The notes beneath the pieces were generated by a model. The model did not search any database. It worked only from the letters and a program-made list of their open reading frames with translations, and was not told the origin of the DNA. From NCBI GenBank assembly GCA_951394405.1, contig OX596334.1, positions 2,170,001 through 2,234,000 on the forward strand: DNA of 64,000 nt. Reading direction: 5' to 3'. Source of the DNA: Coprinellus micaceus (lineage: Eukaryota; Basidiomycota; Agaricomycetes; Agaricales; Psathyrellaceae). Shown here one piece after another: positions 1 to 11,004 of this stretch. The translations under genes were made by a program, and so were the position numbers. How positions within the stretch are numbered: position 1 is the first letter of the stretch; every line of letters begins with the position of its first letter.

Positions 1-188
1 AGTCATTGAGCATAGTGTGTCGCCGCGGACGTTGTGCTCTGCGCACAGGGTCAATACAAGGCTTGAGAGACCGGAATGAGCTCACCTCGAATCTGGTTCT
101 CATAGTGCGGATAACCCAGAAATGATAGCCAATTGTGGACGTCGGCCTCGTCCCAGTCGCGGATATCCCTGTCTTGAGGGCCCTCCAT
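1..188 (-). CDS. SAM-domain adaptor, Ste50/Ubc2-like (5' end only)
   Basis: Two exons are visible on the minus strand: exon 1 188..86 and exon 2 38..1, which runs off the window. They are separated by a 47-nt intron (GTGAGC...GCGCAG, 85..39). Exon 1 starts M-E-G-P and reads into a SAM-domain helix with D-W-D-E-A-D-V-H-N-W-L-S-F-L-G-Y; after splicing it continues I-R-E-H-N-V-R-G-D-T-L. This pattern is known from the SAM domain of basidiomycete Ste50/Ubc2 adaptors, which link Ras/Cdc42 signals to a MAP-kinase kinase kinase and carry RA and sometimes SH3 domains further on. Those later domains lie outside the window, so the family call is inference from the SAM domain. The start is the first ATG in frame. 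The gene is divergent from the neighbour starting at 493. Confidence 0.72.
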
Positions 189-492
189 ACTGGATACGTG
201 GTTCGAAGAGCGAGATCTATAGTTCGGGGGATGGGGGATGGGAAGGGCCTGAGAGGGTTGACAGTTCCGTGGGCCCTGCCATCCAAACGGCGAGGGCAGG
301 GCCTGGGATATGTATCACATCATTTGACGGCCGCAACGGCCATCACCGACCATCATTGACGCTGGACTCGATGCGCCCTCTTCATCTGCTCTCTGACTCT
401 ACTTCATACCAGTCTCGTCCACGCTCTTCTGACGCTGGTGCATGGTCCCTGGCGGCATCCCCCACGACATTTCTGGAAATACTCACTGACGA
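189..492. promoter_or_regulatory. shared divergent promoter region
   Basis: This 304-bp gap separates the start codons of the minus-strand SAM adaptor (188) and the plus-strand disordered protein (493), so it should hold both promoters. I see no clear TATA box. The plus-strand start has an A at -3. Confidence 0.45.
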
Positions 493-3400
493 ATGGATAA
501 TCCATGGGCTGACCCATGGAATGAAACCTCGAAGAAGACAACGGCCGAGCAGGACAAGCCTCTAGAACCGAAATGGGATCCACTGCCGACGCTTGGGGTA
601 TCTGAGCTCCCCGAACCAGATATTGAACCTCCATCATGGGGACCCCAAGAACCTGTGTCGTGGACAGCGCCTACAGCGAGCCCACCACCACCGTTGCCAT
701 CGTGGGGTGTGGAGGAGCCGTCGTGGACTTCAACAGCTCATTCTACGCTGGACGAAATACCCATACCGATAATCCCTACTCCAGATGTAGTCGAGGACGA
801 GCGTTCACTTGCAGGCCCCAGCCAACATGAAGACGACGATCACCAAGTCGCTTACAACATCTCTGAACCTTCCGCCCCCATTGTACCCCCGACCGACGCA
901 TTTCCTTCTCCTGCTGCACCACCACTCGAGATCGCTCCAATATCTTTTGGAACTACGTCGCCTTCGATAAGAACGGCTCGGGACCTCGACGATGGCTTCG
1001 GGGGTTTCGAGTCTGGGCTTGATTCTGCTACTGATGGCGATGGGGGTTGGGGAGCTTCCCTGGATCCTTACTCAGTGGAGAGCGAACATGTCGGCGGGGC
1101 AGTCTGGGAGAGCTCCTGGGATGACCATGCCCCATCCAGTCGCGAAATAGAGGAGGAGCAGCCTGATGAATGGGAAGCTGCAAGGAAGCAGGAAGAAGAG
1201 CAGCAAAAGCAAAAGCAGGAGCAGGACAAGCATGTTGTGAGTTATAGTTATCCCATCAGTGTACCGTGTTCTCAAGCATTTCTAGCCGCCGGAACATCTG
1301 AATGCTATCCTGTCACAATTTGAGCAGCTCAGTGCTGATCTCTGGAAAGAAGATGATGAGTCGGGGACGGGTGAGGATGCCACTGCACGTCGACATTTCG
1401 ACCCACATGATCTAGACCCGTGCGTACCTCTCATCGCACCGTGGGCTACTTCCCTGATTTCTTCCTCAGTAGATCGTGCGCTTCGAGGATAGTCCCTGAC
1501 GAGCTCACGCTTCCACTCCCTGTGCCATTCTCCCAGACCTTCGCGTCAAAGCGACACCTAGAAACTCTCAAGTTAACGAGGCACGCACTGCTCACCCGCA
1601 AAGGCCCCATAGCGATGTACATGGCTTCCAAAGGCTCGACTTCCTGGGAAGCTTCGGTCAAGGCCCAAGTAAACTCTCAATCAGACGTGGCACCTGCGGG
1701 CTGGAAGATAGTTCCACGATCCGAAAGTCCTCTCCCTGAGCAAATACAGAAACGCACATCAACTGGAGGGGGTATCCTATCATTCTTCTCGCGAAGATCC
1801 ACCAATACCTCATTCACCGAACCGCCTACGACGCGTCCAGCGTCCCCGGCCAAGTCAATTACCAGTTCTCTTCGAACAGAAACCAGCTCTCCCCGACCGA
1901 GTGTAGACGTTGCAAACGCCCCGATAGCAGTTCAGGGAAAGATCTCAACCCCCGCTTCACCACTCGGGCCCATCTTCATCCCCGCCGCACCCACGCAGTC
2001 TCCCGCTGCATCGGCGCCCACCTCGGCACTATCCAAGGGACAAGACTTCTTCGCTCCTGAAGAACCTCAAGAAGAGCCCCCTCAGCCTTCGACAGTGTCA
2101 AGGTTCTTCAGCCGCTTTAGTCGCAAACCGACCCATGGAGAGAGTGTCGCCCTTTCAGCAGATGATCTCGAATTCCTGTCCGATGTTGTCCCCGTCACCC
2201 ACGAAGCCCTCAAGGAAGATGATCAGTTAAAAGCACTGTCAAGCATGATCAAGTCCTCCCCACTCCCCACGAAGCTGCCTCCACCCCTCGCACCCCCTCC
2301 ATCAGGCCCTCAGCTCAAACCCAGCTTATCCGGCCGCTCGACACCTGCCATGGCCCCTCGACCAATGGAAGATGACCTCTTCTCCCTCTTCGATACGCCG
2401 GCGCTGCCCGATAAACACGCACTGTCGACGAATAGTGACAAACAGCAACAGCCACTGCCATCAATACCCTTTTCTAACACCGCACATAATCTGGGCGCTG
2501 CTTTCTCTCGAACTCCGTCGACCAGTAATTCCTCCTCTCAGGCGTCCGTGGATATCTTCGCCATGGCGCCCATCCCTACGCTTCCACTACCACCCATTCC
2601 CCCAAAGTCCACAGGCACATTCACCGTACCCATTGGTTCAAGAAACATTGTCAAGCCTTCGACCAGCCGGTCCAGTACCCCCTTGTCCGGCCAGCCCAGC
2701 TCGATACCTGCCCTATTACCTCCACCACCACCGCCAAATCAACCTCGATTAGGAGCCACCCATCAGAACGGCAGAGCTGGGTCCCTCCCAAGCAGCCGTT
2801 CGCAAACCCCTTCCCTGATCGCCCCGCCATCTCACCCAACCATCGATGAGGACGATGAATTCGCTGATTTCATCACTTCCCCTCCCCCTGCCAAGCCCTC
2901 TCAACTGAGCGCGTTCAGTTCAGCGCCCACGATAGCCACAGCACCTTCCCATGTCTCTAATGTCACCCAGTTCGACGATTTTAACGATTTCTTCAATCCA
3001 CCCCCCCCTACCACCCAAGCCATTCCCATCCGTAAGAATGCACCACCCACATCCCATTCGCGCTCGTCTTCCACTGCTTCGACATCCCCTGGGAACAGGT
3101 CGACCGGATCATCGCCTCGGGTATCCCGGGCAGAGCACCAGAGGACGCTGAGCTTGCTCGAAGTCGCCGCTTCCCGAAACCAGAAATGGCTTAGCCCGCC
3201 CTCGCCTCTCCCCGAGGCGCTACCTCCCCCAGACGCCGCACCCAAGAGCAAAACCGATTTGTTGGGCGGTAGTATGTCCACACAGCAAGAACAGGCGATT
3301 GCGTCCCTCGCTCCTCCTCCGATGGCTAGGCCATCGAGTAGTTTCCCCCTTCCGAAGGAAACTAAGCCTACGCTACCCGCTTGGTCTTTCCCTGCGCCTC

Positions 3401-3738
3401 CACAACCCAGTGCGCCGCAAAAACCGCAGTCCTTTGGTGCCCTTGGACCTACCCCAGTGTCAAATACTCCACCCCCCGCGACCCAGCGACAAACTGCGAC
3501 ACCGACACCGCCACCGGGGTGGGCTTTCCCTCCTCCTCGCCCCGCAGGGAATGGCTACACACCTTCACCACTACCTCCTCCTATCACATCTTCGTCGAAC
3601 GGGGTTGGCAACGGTCTGGGTTTCATGCCTCTTCCGAAACCACCTACACATTTGTCGCCTTCTCCCGCCCCTACATCATCTGCTGCGAAGTCTGGTGGTT
3701 TATCTGCACAAGACCTTGCTTTCTTCGAAGGCCTATAG
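493..3738 (+). CDS. long disordered protein with FxxF/acidic adaptor-ear motifs
   Basis: Exons 493..1236, 1286..1419 and 1470..3738 give 1048 aa; both introns have GT-AG borders and phases fit. The N-terminus is Trp/Pro-rich (M-D-N-P-W-A-D-P-W). Acidic-aromatic motifs recur: D-D-G-F-G-G-F near residue 170, D-E-D-D-E-F-A-D-F, and F-D-D-F-N-D-F-F in the C-terminal half. The short ordered stretch encoded by exons 2-3 (L-T-L-P-L-P-V-P-F) is followed by roughly 700 residues of Ser/Pro-rich, low-complexity sequence, and the protein ends in a hydrophobic-aromatic tail. Such motifs are known to bind AP-1 gamma-ear/GGA ear domains in aftiphilin, gamma-synergin and yeast Laa2. A role in clathrin/AP-1 trafficking is therefore my inference; no catalytic domain is visible. 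The intron at 1237-1285 replaces an apparent in-frame stop at 1321. Confidence 0.68.
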
Positions 3739-4204
3739 ATAATGTTTATATACCCACCCCATTGATGACCATAAAGTCACGACAATGTGAGCGTTGGAAT
3801 TTATCCAGTGAGCCCCCTCCATATCCCCTATTCGGTACAGCTGTGACGAGCGAGACAAGGACTCTCCACTCTAGCGTTTTGCGATAGCTAGGTTCCATGA
3901 TAAATCTCCGCCTCTCCGAAATTTGGTCTTATGCTCTTCTGTCCGATTTCTATCGGACGCGATAATCCCTGCGCTGCATGCGCTCTCTGGACTCACGAAG
4001 TCGATCGTGACCAGGAAAGGACAAGCAACTTCCATTCTCGATCACCGAGCATTTCCACGCTGGTTCATGCTCAACTTTCAGCTTCGATCGGCACATCTTC
4101 GTCCCCGTCTCTCCCTTGCCAATTACTTGCGTTCAGCATAAAGAGCATCTCGCCTCCAGGCTCCAACCTGCCCGCTCTTTACAAACCCTCACACTCCTTA
4201 CAGA
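3739..4204. other. intergenic, 3' UTR plus CE4 promoter
   Basis: No coding segment is supported here. The last 150 bp are C/T-rich and lead into the CE4 start at 4205; no canonical TATAAA is seen. Confidence 0.5.
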
Positions 4205-5533
4205 ATGGTTTTTGCTCTCACTCTCGCCATGGCGTGTCTCGCCGTTTCCGCGGCCATTGCCCGCCCGTCGCTGGAAATGCGCCAGCGCGCGCAGGTCATC
4301 TCGCGCTGCGCGGTTCCTGGTACAGCGGCCCTGACTTTTGTGAGTTTCCTTTCTGCACCTTCGAACTAGAATTGCGTCCAGCTGAGCTGTGCGACCTTGC
4401 CCTGGCCGCATAGGACGACGGACCCTATGAATACATGTGGGTAACCGACTTTATTTGATCTCGCCCTTTCTGAAATCAGCTAGGTATGAAATAACATCTA
4501 CCCTGAGGGCGCACAACGTCAGCGCGACCTTTTTCTTCAGTGAGTGGCACAGGTCGCTCAATACCGGGCTTGGAAACCGTAACTCTTCCGGCGATGCCAC
4601 TTATAGACGGCGAGAACTGTACGCGTCTCACCCCTATTTTGCCTACTCCGTCAGCTCACAAGGCCACTCGTGGTAGATGGCTGCATCTACAGCCCCGAAA
4701 ATGCCAAACGCGTTAAACACGCTTACGATCAGGGTCATCAAATCGCTTCGCACACCTGGTCCCATGCAGATCTCACGGCCCTTTCGTTGGATAAGATCAG
4801 CAGCGAGATGCAACGAGTTGACAGTAAGTATGCTGCATACATCCTTCGGAGACGATACTTAGCGTGGAGTAGAGGCGATCGAGAAGATCACAGGAGCCTC
4901 TCCTTCCTTTATCCGACCTCGTAAGGACATTCAAGACCTTGGGTATTTCAACCAAGAGCTAATCGATGTTCGAAGCCTACGGACTGTATAACGAGAAGGT
5001 TCTGCAAGTTGCCACAGCGCGAAGGCAATCCATTGTCCTTTGGGACCTGGAGTAGGTGCCCTCACTGCTGGCCAATACGTGTTGCTGATATCGCCTGCCT
5101 AGTTCCGGCGACTCTTTGGGCATAAGCGTTTCGGCGCAGAAGAGTCGGTATGACCAAACCCTCAAGCGTCATCCCAAGACGATTCTAGCCCTTAACCACG
5201 AAGTGTATCGTGAGTGGTGCCTGTCCTCATGCCCACTCGGCCCCCTTCATTCATATCCTGGTTTTCGTTACAGCGTCCACTATGTAAGTTCCCCACCCGG
5301 AACAAGCGTGGCCTTGGCTAATTAACGTGGCATAGCCATAGCGTTCTTCCTTACGCTATTAAACAGCTCCATTCCGCTGGGTACAGGATGGTCACCGTCG
5401 CCGAGTGTGTTGGAATGAATCCATACCACGCCACAACGAAGCCTGCACTCCGCGATGTAAGTTCCAAGCCAACCTATCTATCCCTTCGATTCTCGTCTCA
5501 TGTGTTCCACCTCAGTCGTCTTGGCATTGCTAA
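4205..5533 (+). CDS. secreted polysaccharide (chitin) deacetylase, CE4
   Basis: Eleven exons: 4205..4339, 4414..4436, 4484..4539, 4607..4618, 4677..4823, 4873..4920, 4976..5051, 5103..5209, 5274..5283, 5336..5456 and 5516..5533, giving 250 aa. An N-terminal signal peptide of about 20 residues is followed by a NodB-fold domain with every CE4 motif: T-F-D-D-G-P (D46, D47), S-H-T-W-S-H (H101, H105, metal ligands), R-P-P-Y-G (139-143), W-D-L-D-S-G-D (163-169) and L-A-L-N-H-E-V (H198). The protein ends S-S-W-H-C, as many fungal CE4 enzymes do. It should remove acetyl groups from chitin or related glycans outside the cell; it lacks a visible GPI signal or chitin-binding domain. Exons of 12 and 10 nt are unusually small. 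The acceptor of exon 6 (4873, or 4870) is the least certain border. Confidence 0.9.
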
Positions 5534-6108
5534 TTGTCACCCACGGCTCTCCAATCTCTTCGAAATTTCAGCCTCCGTATGGCGCATAGGCATTTAAGGC
5601 CCTTAATTTAAAATTTCCACCTCGTATAGCTATACCATGGATCTCGTTGTTTGTGTGCCTATTCGACTCTATAAGCGTTTGTATTGTTCTTATTATTCAC
5701 TATGTACCGCAAAGGACCAGTTCCGTATCCCACATCATATTTTGTGATGCATAACTGAAGGTCGCCCGAACCCGCGGACGTAATCATGACTTCGACGTGG
5801 TCGACTGAAGGCGCTTACATGCCAAAATAGGCGCCTTGATGATAGCCATCAAAGCACAGGTTTGAGGCACCGCAAGTGACTGCAGCTGCCACGCTTGTCA
5901 AGGCAACCTCGGGAGTGTAACAACACCTAAAGCTGTATTCAGTTCTTTCTTCTACACCACCAGGTCTTCTCACCGCTGTGCTGTGGCCCCGTTCCAAGGT
6001 GGTCGAAATCCGGGCCTTTTGTTTAAAAGTAGGTTAGTGTAGAGTGCAGGCCTCATCCGACGCAGGACTCATCTTTCCGAGCCGTAGCTTCACAGCGCCG
6101 ATACCTCC
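5534..6108. other. intergenic
   Basis: A 575-bp gap between two plus-strand genes. ORFs here are short and have no recognisable motif; nothing else is supported. Confidence 0.5.
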
Positions 6109-6432
6109 ATGCCGCTTCCGAAGTTCACCTTATACCACTGTCTTGTGGTCTTCTCCACAGGGCTCATTGGTTTGCCAAAAGCGTACTATGCCTATCGTGG
6201 TTATTCAACAGTCCCGAATACGATGGATTGGCTCTCTGGTGTCCTTGTATTCCTGATGTGAGTGGTGTCCTTTGTGTTTATTGACATAAGATACTAAATC
6301 ACTTCCGGTTCATGTGATAGGATATACTGGCTGGGGATCTACGAGAAGCACGTTGATCATGATATGCCGTGGTTGTTTGAGCGGGATCTACTTGCGCCCC
6401 TGAGGCGAAGGCGCAATCGGATGCATGAGTAG
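6109..6432 (+). CDS. small two-helix membrane protein (unknown)
   Basis: Exons 6109..6257 and 6321..6432 give 86 aa; the 63-nt intron starts GTGAGT and ends GATAG. Two hydrophobic segments are seen, about residues 8-28 and 42-60, followed by a basic C-terminal tail with R-R-R-R-N-R. The intron falls inside the second hydrophobic segment and splicing keeps it intact (F-L-M-I-Y-W-L-G-I-Y), which supports the model. I do not recognise the family; endomembrane or mitochondrial membrane localisation would be a guess. It is too short to be called with confidence without transcript evidence, but the phase-consistent intron and basic membrane-flanking tail argue for a real gene. Confidence 0.55.
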
Positions 6433-6795
6433 ATGGAGGTGTAATAGACAAGGTTGCTCAAAGGTACGTAGGCGTTTGAGCCTTGTGTTTACCAAACGCC
6501 GTAGAAACGTCTAATAGTGATCGCTGGACAGGTTGCAGCCAACGCAGCCAACATGCAGTGACACCAGCCAACAAGGGGGAGGACGATGGAAGGCATCGAG
6601 ACTAGCTAGAAATGGGAGTAGAGACGGGACTGGTCGCTCAGAAGTTGTTTCAGGGTGAAACCACTATGCTGGAATGCCATGAGGCGACATTTACTGCACA
6701 GGGGGGCTCCGTAGCGATTGAATTGACAAACGCCCATCTCATATCGGGCCGTGCATACCATTCCGAGCGGAAATCGACTGCCCGTTACCGCTCCA
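6433..6795. other. convergent intergenic region
   Basis: 363 bp between two convergent genes; expected to hold the two 3' UTRs. I see nothing else in it. Confidence 0.5.
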
Positions 6796-8806
6796 TTAAC
6801 CCCCTTTCCGACGCAGTTTTTTCTTCCCGTTCGCCTTCGCCACTGGCTCAACGGGAACGGATATCTCCAACGATCCACCCGCAGCTTCCGCTTCCACCCC
6901 TTCTCCGTTCTCGATCTTCGTTTTCGCCTCCAGAAAGAACATCACATCCCTTACTTGATCTTCCAACTCTCTCACCTTCGCCGCGTACGCCTCTTTTTCT
7001 TTATCGAATCTCTCTACCCGCTCTTTCATCGCCACCAAATTCTTCATTAACCCCTCACTCACAGCCTTCTCCTCCTTTAACTCTTTTTCGAGCTTGCGCG
7101 CGAGTTCGATCGCTTTCTCCGCACGGTGTTCGGCCTTGAGTTTGTCCTTGACCGCTCGTGAGATCGTCTCCTCCGCCTCTTCGCGGCGCCGAGCTTCTTC
7201 CTCCTTCGCGCGCTTCCGTTCCTCTTCGAAATCCAAAGTCAACCTGCCGACAAGGCCCTTCAACTCCGCGAGTTGCTCCTTCATCTCGGAGGTTTGACCC
7301 TCGTAATACGCCCGCTGCGAGTCGAGCTGCGACGTCAGGAGATACGAATACTCGATGCCGATGGCCTCGATCTTCTCCGCGCTGAGAGCATCGGCCTGGG
7401 TCGGACCCAGTCCATGATCCCTGGGTGGGGCTCCCATTGACGATGCTGCGCTTGGAAGCTCGACCAGCTTGCCATCGGCTTTATTTTGGATGAGGCGGTG
7501 GACATAGCCATCCCCTGCGTAGTCCCATACGCGCTGCGTTTCGAGTTCTAATGAGTATAGATGCGTTGTCGATTCGTAGTGGGCTTGCGCGTGGGCGCGA
7601 CCGTACCGCCCGCACCCGATGTTACCGCAGATCAAGCAGATCCAGAGGTTGGTTGTAGAGCCACAGGTTGAGCATTGGGAGAGTGTAGGGCTGGACTCCG
7701 TGGAGAATGGTATAGGCCGGGAGGCTCTGGTAGACAACGTGACTGGATGCGACGACAGCAAGGTCTGGGAGTATCTGCAAACCGGACACCTGCAAGGGGT
7801 TAACACGCATTCGTTGAATAGGACACGTCCTGTCTACTCACCGACTGTCCCCCCACTTGCTGAGGCACATGCAGTGGAAAGTGTGAGAGCAAGGAACCGT
7901 GATTAGCCCGGTTACTGCAGAGTCCATCCTCTCCAAGCAGACGGGGCACGTTGGGAGCTCATTCATGTTGCCATGAGACATGGCCTGCGAGACGGCATCC
8001 TCAACGTCCACGACGACTGACAGGACGTGGACGACGTGGCATATCTCGGGCTAATCGAAAGATTAACGTCGTGCTATAGGCACGAATGCTACACGTACCT
8101 CCATAGAATTGAAAGGTTTGCCATTGTACTCTGCAGCAAAGTCCGATGCAATGGCCGGAGACGAGAACTTGATTAGAGCGATCGAGCGATTGGGGGCGAA
8201 GTCACTGAACGAGTTGTGAACAATCGCTGGCAGTATGTGTAGTGGAGATCTCACGTACTGAACGATTCGCAAGTGCGCTATACCGTCGGAGACAGGCGCT
8301 ACAAAGCTGAGGAAATCTGACGGGGTCATCCAAGGCGGTACGGCTAGGACTGCCAGTACGACGCCGCCGTCGTCAGCGACCGATTGCTCAAGGGAGAGGT
8401 TCTTAGTTTGGCGTTCAAGCTCTTCAAAAGACTGCTTGTTCGCTGTGTCTCGATAGATGTGAATGACCCCCTCTGGCAGATCAGCGCTCCCAGATTTGTG
8501 CGGCCTGTCGAGAGGGACGAATGCACATCCTGCTGGGCCTGTATCGGCACTCAATATTGAGCGTTCTTTGCCAGGTAACTTGAACTCACCCCGACTCCTT
8601 TCTTTCTCCTTCGCCATTACAATCGGTTTCTCCTCAAAGTCCATCCAGTTCACGGTTATCGGCCCACTTCTGTAATCCTTGTGCGGCGAATGGGAATCAA
8701 GCTTCAACGACTTTGAACGGTCTGGAAGAGGCTGAAAGAGTGACGCCGGCACAAAGTCTTCTGGCGTCCTGGGATTTAGTGTTATTCGAATGTGATATCC
8801 TCGCAT
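6796..8806 (-). CDS. ETP1: BRAP2/ETP1-type RING and UBP-finger E3 ligase
   Basis: Exons 8806..8259, 8204..8099, 8050..7842 and 7789..6796 give 618 aa. In order: an RRM-like BRAP2 N-terminal domain (about 125-225) that includes [13 protein letters not shown]; a RING finger C253-P-V-C ... C289-P-V-C292; a UBP-type zinc finger (about 327-370) with C-S-T-C-G and [13 protein letters not shown]; a long charged coiled coil (about 420-580); and a basic tail K-K-K-L-R-R-K-G-G. This domain order is diagnostic for BRAP2/Etp1 proteins, which are cytoplasmic ubiquitin ligases; the mammalian member dampens Ras-MAPK signalling and the yeast member acts in ethanol tolerance and transporter turnover. Splicing of the third intron rebuilds the RING Cys pair (S-R-C-P-V-C-R). 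The start is the first ATG before the conserved R-G-Y-H-I-R-I segment. Confidence 0.93.
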
Positions 8807-9011
8807 TTCAGCAGGACACAAGGGTGAATGTCCACCCGAGTCAAGACGACGCCTTTGGCGCCACCAGCATGGAAGCCTCCGATTTTGGTTCCCAGCCCCG
8901 CGCCAAACACCAGTGACGTCATGGGACACCGGATCAAAAGGCCAACTGTCGGCCGAACCAGCCCCTGTCCAGGTGGTGGCGCTAAAGTTCCGTTGCAGGA
9001 GTCACTCTTCC
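8807..9011. promoter_or_regulatory. shared divergent promoter, ETP1 / NUDIX
   Basis: The start codons of two divergent genes are 205 bp apart, so their promoters must overlap. No TATA box is visible; the sequence is GC-rich. Confidence 0.5.
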
Positions 9012-9959
9012 ATGTCCTTGCTGTCGCCTTGCGGTCAGAAAGCCGCCCACATCGTATCATCTGCATCTCGTATACCCCTCACGAAACCATTTACTCCAAG
9101 GACCTTGAAGAACCTGCGTGATGCGCTCGACACACCCGAAGCATACGGCAGTTACCAACACCCAAGAAACGCGGCAGTGCTCATACCCTTCTGCAACGTC
9201 AACAACGAGCCTAGTGTCCTGTTTGAACTGCGTTCCAAGGCACTCAGAAGTCATTCAGGTGAAGTCAGGTATCAGACCCTCTTCTAACCATGTCACCAAT
9301 CCATTAACATAAGGGACAGCTTTCCAGGAGGGCGGGTAGATGATGTGAGTACCGATACGGGTGAATGACCTCCAACAATCATTAATCACATCAAACGCAA
9401 GACGGATGCCTCGTTCATACAGGCGGCGCTTCGAGAAACAGATGAAGAACTGGGTATATCGCCATCGACAATCGAAGTTCTAGGCCAAATCGGCCCTCCG
9501 GAAATGGACATGAGGGGGAAGTTGAGAGTTTGGCCGATTGTCGTGAGTTTGAAGTCTATCATTGGTATCCTTTTCCCCCGCAAACCCAATCACTTTCAGG
9601 GGTTCCTGCACGCAAATGGCCCTGATCCCAGTCTCGATGAAGACGCTATTCTGCCATCACTGGACATGGATGTAGTCCGTAGCCAAGCTTCCAAAGATGA
9701 AGTCGGAACGGTCTTCCATCTTCCCCTCTCCATGTTGGCCGCCCCCGCCCGCCTAAAACCCACGCTGTTTCGAGGTGCACAACCATATTGGTCCATCGAC
9801 GTCACTGATATCGTTTCACGGTACTGTGACTTTGACCTCGATCCAAATTCGGGTTCGGTTGATGAGGTGGGAGGTGGCGTTGGAGGGAAGGTCGAGGTTT
9901 GGGGGTTGACGGGATGGTATCTCTCCTTGATCTTGAAGCAATTGAGAATACACCAATAG
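9012..9959 (+). CDS. PCD1: NUDIX hydrolase, CoA-pyrophosphatase type
   Basis: Exons 9012..9268, 9320..9344, 9402..9542 and 9600..9959 give 260 aa. The Nudix box is intact and assembled across three exons: F-P-G-G-R-V-D-D-T-D ... A-L-R-E-T-D-E-E-L-G (about residues 87-112). Just upstream, L-F-E-L-R-S-K-A-L-R-S-H-S-G-E-V matches the CoA-specific NuCoA signature of peroxisomal/mitochondrial CoA diphosphatases (yeast Pcd1, NUDT7/8). The expected reaction is cleavage of oxidised CoA or CoA esters to a 3',5'-ADP moiety and a phosphopantetheine product. No clear C-terminal SKL peroxisomal signal is seen (it ends L-R-I-H-Q). Its stop lies 21 bp from the stop of the convergent VMA12 gene. Confidence 0.88.
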
Positions 9960-9980
9960 TTGGCGATGTTCTCTCGGCCG

Positions 9981-10727
9981 TTACTGGCGCCGTTGTCGTA
10001 GTGCATCCTTCTCCCCTCCCTTGGCCGTACCCGCTTTCGCCACCGTGGGTTCGGTTTGTTGTTGCCCGTCCTCTCCGTCCTCCTCCTTCTCCCGGGTCGT
10101 GTACCACTTTTTCTTCAGGTCGTAAGGGAGGTCAGGGTTAGACCAAAGTACGAATAACACCCCTTCCGACACGGCCACCACGATACCAACGGCTAGACCA
10201 AACAGGACTTTCTGTTGGACGAAGTTGATTGTTAGATGCGAAATGTAATAGAACCATAGACGCTGACGCACATATTCGTTTTTCCATCCCGTCCTGTCTG
10301 CTCCCCACCACGCAGCAAACCCCGCACCTATGACGCTAAACACCGAGTTCACCAGAGCAGTGATTGCTTTCCGCTCTTTCGCCCTGTTTGCTGCCAACAC
10401 TTCAGGCTCTAATGGAGGTACGTATTGACCGAAGTTTTTCTCTGGAGCGGTGGTCGTCCCAGCCAGAAGCGATATCATCCCATAGTCTTCAGGTTTCAGT
10501 GATTTAGCGCGTAACTTCTTCAAGCCGCCACCTGTCCTGGACCATTCGGAGACCTTCTGCAAGAGTTGGTGGGGAATGATGGGTTTCGGTGGTTGAGCGA
10601 TGTAAGAGGCTAGTTCGGTCTTGAGTTCATCGGGTAGAATGTTCCGGGCGACCTTCAGGGTAGCAACGAGGTGCGGCTCTAGAGACACATTCAAACTGGA
10701 GGGTTGGGACATGGGTGTTCGTGACAA
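9981..10727 (-). CDS. VMA12: V-ATPase assembly factor Vma12/TMEM199
   Basis: Exons 10727..10272 and 10211..9981 give 228 aa. The intron (10271..10212, GTGCGT...CAACAG) is exactly 60 nt and has no stop, so an unspliced reading looks open; splicing joins the N-E-Y end to K-V-L-F-G-L-A-V-G-I and restores a clean second membrane helix. Two hydrophobic segments (about 133-148 and 155-178) follow a soluble N-terminal half, the layout of Vma12 (TMEM199), an ER membrane protein that with Vma22 helps assemble the V0 sector of the vacuolar H+-ATPase. A charged, Gln-rich tail follows. An alternative start is Met6 (10712). Confidence 0.85.
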   Translation of the reverse strand: MSRTPMSQPSSLNVSLEPHLVATLKVARNILPDELKTELASYIAQPPKPIIPHQLLQKVSEWSRTGGGLKKLRAKSLKPEDYGMISLLAGTTTAPEKNFGQYVPPLEPEVLAANRAKERKAITALVNSVFSVIGAGFAAWWGADRTGWKNEYVRQRLWFYYISHLTINFVQQKVLFGLAVGIVVAVSEGVLFVLWSNPDLPYDLKKKWYTTREKEEDGEDGQQQTEPTVAKAGTAKGGEKDALRQRRQ

Positions 10728-11004
10728 GCCATCGCTCAGGCGCCGAGACGCGCCGTCATAGTCTCTGTCCCAAAGGGTTTACCCGCGGTCATTGATTGGC
10801 CGTACGGGAATACTATAGGCGGTGATCTCTTCAATTGTCATCATCTCATTTCATAATGAAGTGGAGGTTTGGGGAAGCTCTCTCCGTAACCGCTTGGAAC
10901 CTGGGCGGATAGAACGGCGTTCTCTGTCACAGTCAGCCTTCCACGGTCCTGTGTAACCCGACGCCACCTCCTGCTGGCAGAATTAAACTCTACTTCGATC
11001 CACG
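10728..11004. promoter_or_regulatory. divergent promoter with inverted CCAAT box
   Basis: This 277-bp gap separates VMA12 (minus) and the ataxin-10 homologue (plus). An ATTGG (inverted CCAAT, the HAP-complex site) occurs at about 10795-10799. No TATA box is seen. Confidence 0.4.

Noticed and set aside
8063..8929. ETP1 start 41 codons upstream of the chosen ATG (8929)
   Set aside because: The extra N-terminus is Arg/Trp-rich, unlike BRAP2 proteins, and overlaps most of the shared promoter; ATG 8806 precedes the conserved segment directly.
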